Source: Rutpela maculata
Taxonomy: Eukaryota > Arthropoda > Insecta > Coleoptera > Cerambycidae
Direction: 5' to 3'
DNA length: 64,000 bases
Assembly (NCBI GenBank): GCA_936432065.2
Contig: OW386285.2
Span: 260,594,317-260,658,316 of the forward strand
Shown here: in pieces, positions 49,101 to 58,100 of the stretch
Numbering within the stretch: position 1 is the stretch's first letter
How the letters are laid out: the number at the start of each line of letters is the position of its first letter
The notes under the pieces: model-generated
Seen by the model: the letters and a program-made list of their open reading frames with translations, nothing else
What the model was told of the DNA's origin: nothing
The model's database searches: none
Position numbers and translations under genes: made by a program

Positions 49101-52100
49101 CTGAAATAAAATATTTAGGAGTGATTTTAGACGAATAGATGAATTCTAAACAAAATGCTGTCTACATTGTGAAAAAAGTGTCAAAAAAAATTAATTACTT
49201 ACGGAGAATATCCAAGAACTTATCAATGTTTGCTAGACTAACGATTTACAAAACTAAAATCGCACCACATTTTGAATATTGTGCAACTGTTTTGCTTTTC
49301 TTAAACAACAATGAGATCCAAATATTACAAAAAATGCAAAATAAGGCAATGAGGGTAATTTTACAATGTAATAGGGATACTCCAATACACAATATGTTAG
49401 AAGCGTTAGGATTTATGAATATAAGAAAGAATTCTACTAAGAACCCTCCAATTTATCCATAAAATAAAAAACCGGTTATTGCCGAGCTATTTATACAATA
49501 AATTAACCTATGTAGGAGACAGACACGATTACAATACTCGTCAAATAAATTATTTTTATGTACAAAGGAATCATTCATCAGTAGCCAGTAAATCACTATT
49601 TTGTAAATGTATTGAAGAATATAATAAGCTACCAAATCACATAAAAAATTCCAACATATCTATTAAACATTCAAGTGAGTGTGTCAAATATATAAGGGCA
49701 ATGATATGAAACATATAAGGTTAAGTGAACATTGTATATGAGATCGATTTCAGTTTATTACCGATTAATTACGGAGAAATTTTACAAAAAAAAAAAAGTC
49801 CCAAATTCCGTCCCCTCTAATTCCTTCATTTTTGTCGGAATTCAAAAAATAGAAAAACCGGTTTTAGCAAATTTAATTCTATTTAAATTAGCTAGAGTAG
49901 TCTTTTGGTGTAGGAGCCCAGATTAAAAAGTTGCAATTTTTTGCCATACATGGCCGACATTTCAGTAGTTCATCAAAATTCTGATGGAAGTAAAAGATTC
50001 ATAGTGGAAAATACTCCTTTGACCTTATTTTTATTTCGAGCTCCCACCGTTTACGACTATTTATTACGAGAAAATGAAAAAAATGGAAACTTCCTAATTT
50101 TGAATGTCAATATTCAGTGTGTGAAGAAGGGTTACCTAAAAATGCATGTATATTCATATAAAAATAAATAAATGAATAAATATAAGTTTATTGCATGAAG
50201 AAAAGACACATACAAAAGGTGAGAGGTACCACAAAGTGTATTTTAACTTCCACCTGTACTAGTTAAACTTATTAATAGTAAGTAATAATAAATAAAAATG
50301 ACAAAATTAGCAGGTTTACATTTAACACAGCCTTTGAGTATACAACAAAATCACATTATAATATAATCACATAAAATATAGTATAAAACATATAAGTAAA
50401 AGAAATATCACATATCACAGTAACAAGTTATCTCTAATAATGAGATCTTTGGTCGAGCATTTAAATTTCACAAAACTGATGTGGTTTAGTCCTGATAACA
50501 AGTTAAAAATATGGGCTGCCTGGTAACTGAAGCAGTATTTGTAAAATTCAGTTCTGTGGGCCGGGACTGACAAAACATCTTTATTTCTAATATTAACATT
50601 ATGCAAGTCTTTACGTCTAACAATTAGTTCTCTTAAATATTCAGGAGATTCTGAGTTTACAACCTTATATATTACACAACTCAAATGTAAAAAACGCCTT
50701 TGGCCCATGTTCAGCCATTTAGTATCTTGCAAATGTCGACTAACATGATCTCTTCTTTGCAGGTTGTGTACAAAACGAATACAAGAATTTTGTATTTTTT
50801 GTGGACGGTATTTATTGAATTCGGTTAAGTATGGTCCATAGACCGAGTCCATGTAATTGGCCTGGGATAGAACTAGAGCATCGGCTAAATTACGTTTTGT
50901 GTGCGAAGGTAAATAATTGCGAAATTCTAAGATGCTTTTTAACTTAAAGTATGATTTCTTACATATACGGTTCACCTGGCAGTTAAAAGTTAATTTTTGG
51001 TCCATGAGTAGACCCAAATTTTTTACCTCATTCCCATTTAATATTCTGATTATTTAACTTAATTTCTAAGTTCTCTACTGCGAGAGCAGTAGGTGTAAAC
51101 ATGATGGCCTGAGTTTTATTTGGGTTGATAATTAATGAGTGGTCAGTAGGACAGTCGTAAATGTTTTGTAGGTCAGTGTTGATATATTGTATTGCTAACT
51201 CGGTACTATTTAGTAAGTGTGGATTAAAAGGTAAATAGAGCTGCAAATCATCGGCGTACATATGCCAGGAGCAATGCTTGATAGCGTCTGCAATATCAGC
51301 TGTGAATAAAGAGAAGAACAGAGGCCCCAATTTTTACAGCTTGTGGTCGATCAATTAGATAACTGGAAAACCAATTAATTGCAGTGGGATTTAGTTTATA
51401 GAATGTTAACTTAGCAATGAGCAGTTCAATGTTCAGTGAGTCAAATGCTTTGGACATATCAATAAGGATCAAAGGTATACATTTAAAATCATCAAAGCCT
51501 TTCGTGATATCGTTGGTTATCTTCAGGAGAGCTGTATTACAGCTGAAACCTTTCCGAAAACCAGACTGGTAAGCGGGAAGGATGTTGTTACGATCCATAT
51601 TTTCATTCATGTGTTTTCACTGCCTTTTCTAAAATTTTAGAGGGAGCAGGTAATACACTGATAGGCCTGAGGTCATTGAGTGAAGGATCGTCCTTTTTAG
51701 GTACAGGAGTTACTATGGCCATTTTCCACAAAAGAGGAATGGCACCAGTTTCTAATGAGAAGTTTATTATATTAGTCAGGGGGTTCAGCAGTGAGGCATA
51801 CATAACTTTAACATTTTAGCAGATAATTTATCTATACCCATTGCGTTACTTTTAATACTAAGTAAAAACTCCTGAACATTGGCCTGTGTAACAGCATGTA
51901 ACTCAAAACAGTTATCATGATTCGACTCATTCAATAAATATTTATCTAGGGTTTCAAGGCTAACTGATAATTTAGGTACGCTATTTAGAAAGTGTTGGTT
52001 GATTAAATTAGGATCATTAATGTTTTCCAGTATCGTGACTTTCGGTTTGTTAACTATTTTACAATTTACTTTTTTCCACATCTCCTTTGAATTTTTCTCA

Positions 52101-55100
52101 CACTGATTTAATTCATATGTATAATAAGCCTGTTTTTCCCGTTTTATTGCAGTGGCAACAATATTTTTTAAGTCTATATAATATTGTCTGTGAGCATGTA
52201 AACGAGTTAAATGATATCTACGAAATGCGCGATTCTTTGCTCTAATCATTAGTTTTAAGTTACTAGGTTTACTCACCCTAACCAATTTACATGGACAGTG
52301 CTTATCAAAAATATTCAGTATAGTGTCATTAAAAATACTTACTTTTTCATCAATATTATTTAAAACATACAGAGAATGCCAGTCAACATCAGCAAATTTT
52401 ACAAGGTCCATATTTTTAAAATCTCTCAACTCTAAGAACTCGGGGGAACTCTTAATCTTAGAGCACTGTATAAAACAGTAAAATGCTTCATGATCCGTTT
52501 TTATTGGGTCGCAACCCATTACACCAGTCAGAAATGTACTCTGTCATGTTGGTAATAATTAAATCGATAAGGCTTTACGAGTCATCCCGAATTCGTGTTG
52601 GATCTATTATTATCTGATTTAGATTAAAACTCACATTTCAGGATGAGATCAGGTAGTATTTCATAAAGGCATTGCAACTCCTTATAATCTGCTGAAGGGG
52701 GACGATATATTACTCCTATGACTATCTTGAATTTATTCACCGTCACTGTAACCCATAGATGGTCAATGACACAATTGCCTTCAGATTTTAAAACTTGTCG
52801 AGGTATTAATTTGTTATGTACATAAAGAGCTACACCGCCTCCTCTTCCATTTCTGTCACAACGGAACATCGTAAAGTTTTCTATGTCATATCCTGTTAAA
52901 TCTGGATATAAATAGTTTAACAAATGAAGTAAAAGCTGTCGTACAGAAAAAGAAATAAAAACATTTTAAGAGGAAGAATTTTTTCTCATTTAATAATGAA
53001 AATAATGGTTAAAAATCCTGATAGAGACACATAACTTTTTAATTGTATTTTACACCAGAACTGTAGAGCAACCTATAAAAAATGAAGTGGAAAACTATTT
53101 GCAGAAATATTCGTTCTTTACAGTTGGTATATAATGAATATTTTGTATATTCTTCGTATTTAGGTGGTTATTTGCAAGAGTTTTTTTTGGGCTTAAAGCC
53201 TCTTTTTAAAGATGAAATAAGTGCTCCACCCACTTAAACTTTTTTTATCTCATTCATGGTACTCAAAAGTAAAAACTACTTGCATGTAAAATTTCAGTTT
53301 GTTTCATTTTAATGACAGGCCCAAACCTCTGGACACCGAGTTAGATCTTATATCAAAGAAAGGCGTTACCTACTTTTTTTTGTTTCTCTAAAATACGAGC
53401 TTTACGCTCCTTCTCCTCAGCTTCGGCCTGCTTTGTAGTTTCTGATAACGCATCTTTGTCTATAAGCTGGAAAAATAAAAGGAAGTTAAATTAGATACCT
53501 AAATTGTCAATAAATATTTTAATAATACCCTTCTAATTTGTTTTCTGGTTGATTTTTCTTCTTCACTGCTGCTACTGCTATCTTTAGTTCGCTTTATTCT
53601 TCTTCGTTTTCTGGAAATAAATAGAATTTTAAGTATTTTTCTAGAGTCATTCTTGTCTCTAATATTCATTATTATCCAATCAGGCACAGTTCTTTCATGC
53701 TAGACTAAAAAATAGCAGACCTTTATAACAACAGTAACAAATGTAGTATAGTTCATATTATATTTATTGTGCAATAAAAAAGGCTGCAAAAACTGACTAT
53801 TAAAATGTCAAGGTTGGAGCTATTACATGCTGGCAAGAGTTAATAACCACTGCGCAAAGACATATTTCAAAATTTTTGTGTATAACAATGAATATAATAA
53901 TATGAGAGATTTAATCCGCTAAAATGTAGTGTAAAAACCCTGGAAAACACAAACTGAGCACACACTGTTGTAGATGGCACTAGCATATAATTACTAATCT
54001 AGTTTTAGGAGATGCTGTTCTACTAGTAGTAGCTCCATGATCAAGATGTCATGTACACCATTGTAGTCATAGGCCAGGCAACGAATGATTATAGAGGGAA
54101 ATGTTAGGGACAGAAAATTTGACTTCAGAACTTTGTTTGGACTAGTCTGGAGATGAACCTATCAAAAGTCCCCACTCCTAGGTGGTGAGCGGAGGGAGGG
54201 GGGCACTTTAAAGGTCCCATTTTTTTGGTTTTTCGCTCATATCTCGGAAACGATGCATCGTAGCGGCTTGACCAAAATTGAAGCTGACAAAATTTGCTAC
54301 AAGAATCGCTACTTACATTTGTCGATATGTTGTTCTGTTCTCGAGATATCCGCCCTCGAAATTCGGAAATTGCGGAAAACAATTTTTTGGCCTCACGTTT
54401 TTTGCTCTATTTGTTAAGATAACTCTTCAAATGTTCCCACGAAAAAGTCGTGAGAAAAGAAGTTGTAGAGCATTAAATTTTTAATTTTTTTTAACGTGAG
54501 ACGAAAAAATTGTTTTCAGCAATTTCCGAATTTCGAGGGCGTATATCTCGAGAACAGAACAACATATAGACAAATATAAGTAGTGATTCCTGTAGTAAAT
54601 TTCAGCTTCAATTTTGTATAGAGTGGTCAAGCCGCTACGACACATAGTTTCCGAGATATAAGCGGAAAACCAAAAAATGGGACCTTTAAAGTACCCCCCT
54701 TCCCCCTGCTAACCACCAAGGAGTGGAGACTAGTCCAAACAAAGTTCGAAGTCAAATTTTCTGTTCCTAACATTTCCTTCTACACCCTTTTTTGAGCATT
54801 CGTTGCTTGGATTATCAAGTGTTTGTTAATAAAGTGTTTTTAAATATAATTATCAAGCTTCTCATTACAATTACAAATCTAAGTAGTGTAACGGATACAA
54901 CACTCACAGTACTGATATACTGACGAAAATTCCTAACCTAAATCTAGAATAATAATACCACTAACCGCCCTTCTGGTTCGCAACACTGACCGATAAATTC
55001 GAAGTTCGCCTCTGTGGCCATGGCTAGAATGGAACATAAAAACAGCAAAGGCTTCTTACCTCTTTCGTATAACGGTAATTCACGTAACTTATCACAAGAG

Positions 55101-58100
55101 TTAGAAATCTTAATCAAAACAAGAGTGTTTCCATTACTTACTTATTTTTAATCATGCCAGAACATAGTTTACATGGCATAGAAAAATAAAGCATATTCCA
55201 AGATGGCTGAAGGTGATATTCCAATTTCAGTAACTCCTAGTAAAAATTGCAATTACTGTAAAAGTAAAGTGATAAATGGTTTACAATGTATAAAATGTAA
55301 TTCCGTTTTTCATAATAGTTGTGCTAAATGTGCTAAACATGTGTTATTAACCGATTCGGACTTCTTATGTTGTGGCACCGAAGAATTTGGAATTTATTTA
55401 GTAAATAGTGATAAAAACAATGATATGTATTATACAACAAAAGGATATAATTATAAATGAATTAAGGGAAAAAATTAGCTTCTTGTATGATAATATAAAT
55501 CTATTAAATCAAATTAATGAACCAAAAAAAAGGAGATCAACAACAAAAGCAACTTGTTGAGGTTGATAAAAACTCCAATAAAAATACGAACAGAAAGGCA
55601 AATAATAATAGTCATTCACAGTGGCGGATCCAACCGGGCGGCCAATGAGCAAAGGGGCCCTCATAAAAAAGTAGGTATAGGTTATTATCAGAAAAAATGG
55701 GTCCTTCAAAGCGTTTGCCACCTGGGCCTTTTACCTTAGATCCACCACTGGTCATTCAAAAACAAGATAACAAAACAAGTACCATAACAAAGGACAGCTG
55801 TTGTAGCAAACAATCATTATCATACAAGGAACTGGAATCTTACACAAAAAATAAATTTAGTGAAATATTACAATCAAAAGACTATACAATAGACATATCA
55901 CCACAGCAAGTAACATTTAGAATAGAGGTAAATAGCCAAGAAACTTAACTAACCCACGATGAAGAATTTACAGAAGTTAATTATAGAAAAAAACGCAAAC
56001 AAAACAAACCAATTATTGGGCAATTGGATCTCCCTAATAGATTTATCGTAAGGAGTATATTTGAGATTTGTCTTTCTGCATGCATTCAAAATGCACCCCG
56101 ACACGAAATCTGAGGAATTTGTAAAATTTTTACAACTAACTTTTTCAGTGGTGGAATGTGAGCAACTTAAATCAATCAATTCTATGCCTCCTTCAAGGTA
56201 ACTATTGATGAAAGTAACCTATCAAAAGCCATGGACCTCTCTGTATGGCCCAGAGGCACATTGGTTAACAGGTTTTTTCACAAGAAGAAGTTAATCCAAC
56301 TCACAAATTAACAAATATAAACAGTATAAACTATGGCAGGACAAACCGGTGCAGTGCCCCGGGAGATCAAGGGGCCTCCAGCCGGTGCTCTGGGACCTCG
56401 GGAGACCAAGGGCCCCAACCAGTGCCTGGTTTTTTTCAGATTTTTCCTTGGACTTCTTCCCCTCGCCAATCAAAAAAATTGTTGGAATAAAGAAATTTTT
56501 TATTTTTTAGGTATAAGAAAATAATATAATAGGGGGCACCCAACAATTATTTGCCCTGGGGCCCCATGACGTCTAGTTACGCTACTGAATAGAAACACTT
56601 TTTCAAACTATTCCAAACAGACAGGCGTGTTTCACATTAATGTACAATGTCTTTCGAATAAGATCAATGAGTTTCTTTCTGTTTCTTGGTAAACACAGTT
56701 CTGACATTTTATGTCTTTCAAAGCATTGGTTAAATTATATTAATTTAAAATCAATTAATATCCAGGTTACAGTCTTGTAAGCTCCTATTGTAGAAAAGTT
56801 CATTTATATGGTGGAGTTAGGTCCCCCGTATGGGGGGGGGGGGTCTATTGGGTACTGAGTTTAGGGGCCCAGGCTTCCGAGGGGCCTGCCAGAGATTTTG
56901 GCAAAAATTTTTTTTCTCCAAATTTCTCCCCCACGACGAATTTCACCTAGCCACCACAAATTGCGGAAACTGAGGATCCCCTTTGCCAGATGAGCTTATG
57001 TATGAGAAATCCCCCATCAATAACCAAATCAAATTTTGGTGTATGTACATTTGTGATGCCGATCGGGTGCATTTTTTATTTTTTTTTACATTCAAAATGT
57101 TTTTATTTTTTTCAGCATATTTTGGAAGAGGAAAATTCTCCCTTCCTCAATGTTCTCTACAATCCCCTTTTGAGCATTCATTGATTGGACTATTAGCACC
57201 TATGTTATATTCAATTTTATATGCATACTTTAACGTATTTGTTTCATTTACATGTATCTCCTCACTCTTATTTATTTATTCTTTCATCTTGCATTGTTTC
57301 TACTCATATTTAAGGTCCTGAATCTGTAATTTATTATTTTGATTGTAAAATTGCTATGTATTGTATTTTTTTTTTTTATTAATACTGTACTGTTCTTTTG
57401 ACCTGCTACAAATTGTATACTATTTACAATATAGTTAATAAAGTTCTATTTCATTCTATTCTATTCATGCCCCATCCTTCTATATTAGCTCAGTCGGCAG
57501 CTTTGAGTTTTTATGTGCACAATAAATATGATATGAACTATATCTACCTATATTCATGTGAATTTGCGCATTAATCAATAGGAGTCTTCTTTGAGATGGA
57601 TATTAACAACAAAAAATTAAAAGTAAGTTTACCGATTTGCACTTTTAAATAATTAATCAAACAGTGTGAAGAACAATTTATTAGTATAGGCTACAAAAAA
57701 AAAAAAAAATGATCGATAGTTGTCAAAATGGTGACCCTTGTGACCCTCTTGACATCTTCTTGCAATACACTGTAAAAAATGTATGTAAAAGTACTTTGAA
57801 GGTTAGTTCAATTTTCTATGAAATTATACATAATTAATTTATTTTTACCAGGACTTTCAGGGCAAAGTTAAACATATTTATGGTTTATTACATAAAGTAA
57901 ATTAAAACTACACACGTTCATGTATCTTTACTTCAATTAATGTAATTTTCGATATAATTATGTATAAATTACATAATAAAATGTATAAATACATAGTTAA
58001 TCTGGTGAACTACATCAGTAACACGCCGGCGCAAGTGCTTTTGTACACAATTATATGGAATTTTTACAGGAAAGCACGAAACATTTCATACATTTGTGTA

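Larger units (their letters stand above)
41166..49714 (+). mobile_element. LINE (Jockey/CR1-like) inserted in foldback arm, with ORF1 and ORF2 remnants
   Basis: Interrupts the foldback arm: GTGTCAAAG (to 41160) and GTTAAGTGAACAT (from 49719) are adjacent-type sequences in the uninterrupted copy near 39450-39480. ATAAG occurs at both borders (41161-41165, 49715-49719). Contents: 5' UTR split by a DNA element (41232-45182), ORF1 (45389-46530), ORF2 endonuclease and RT (46590-49709), and a MITE (47097-47511). The 3' border directly after the ORF2 stop without a tail is odd; the right border is the least certain. Confidence 0.72.

Noticed and set aside
56983..57321. 112-codon plus-strand ORF
   Set aside because: Phe/Tyr/Ser-rich from T-rich DNA overlapping a LINE 3' UTR; no motif.
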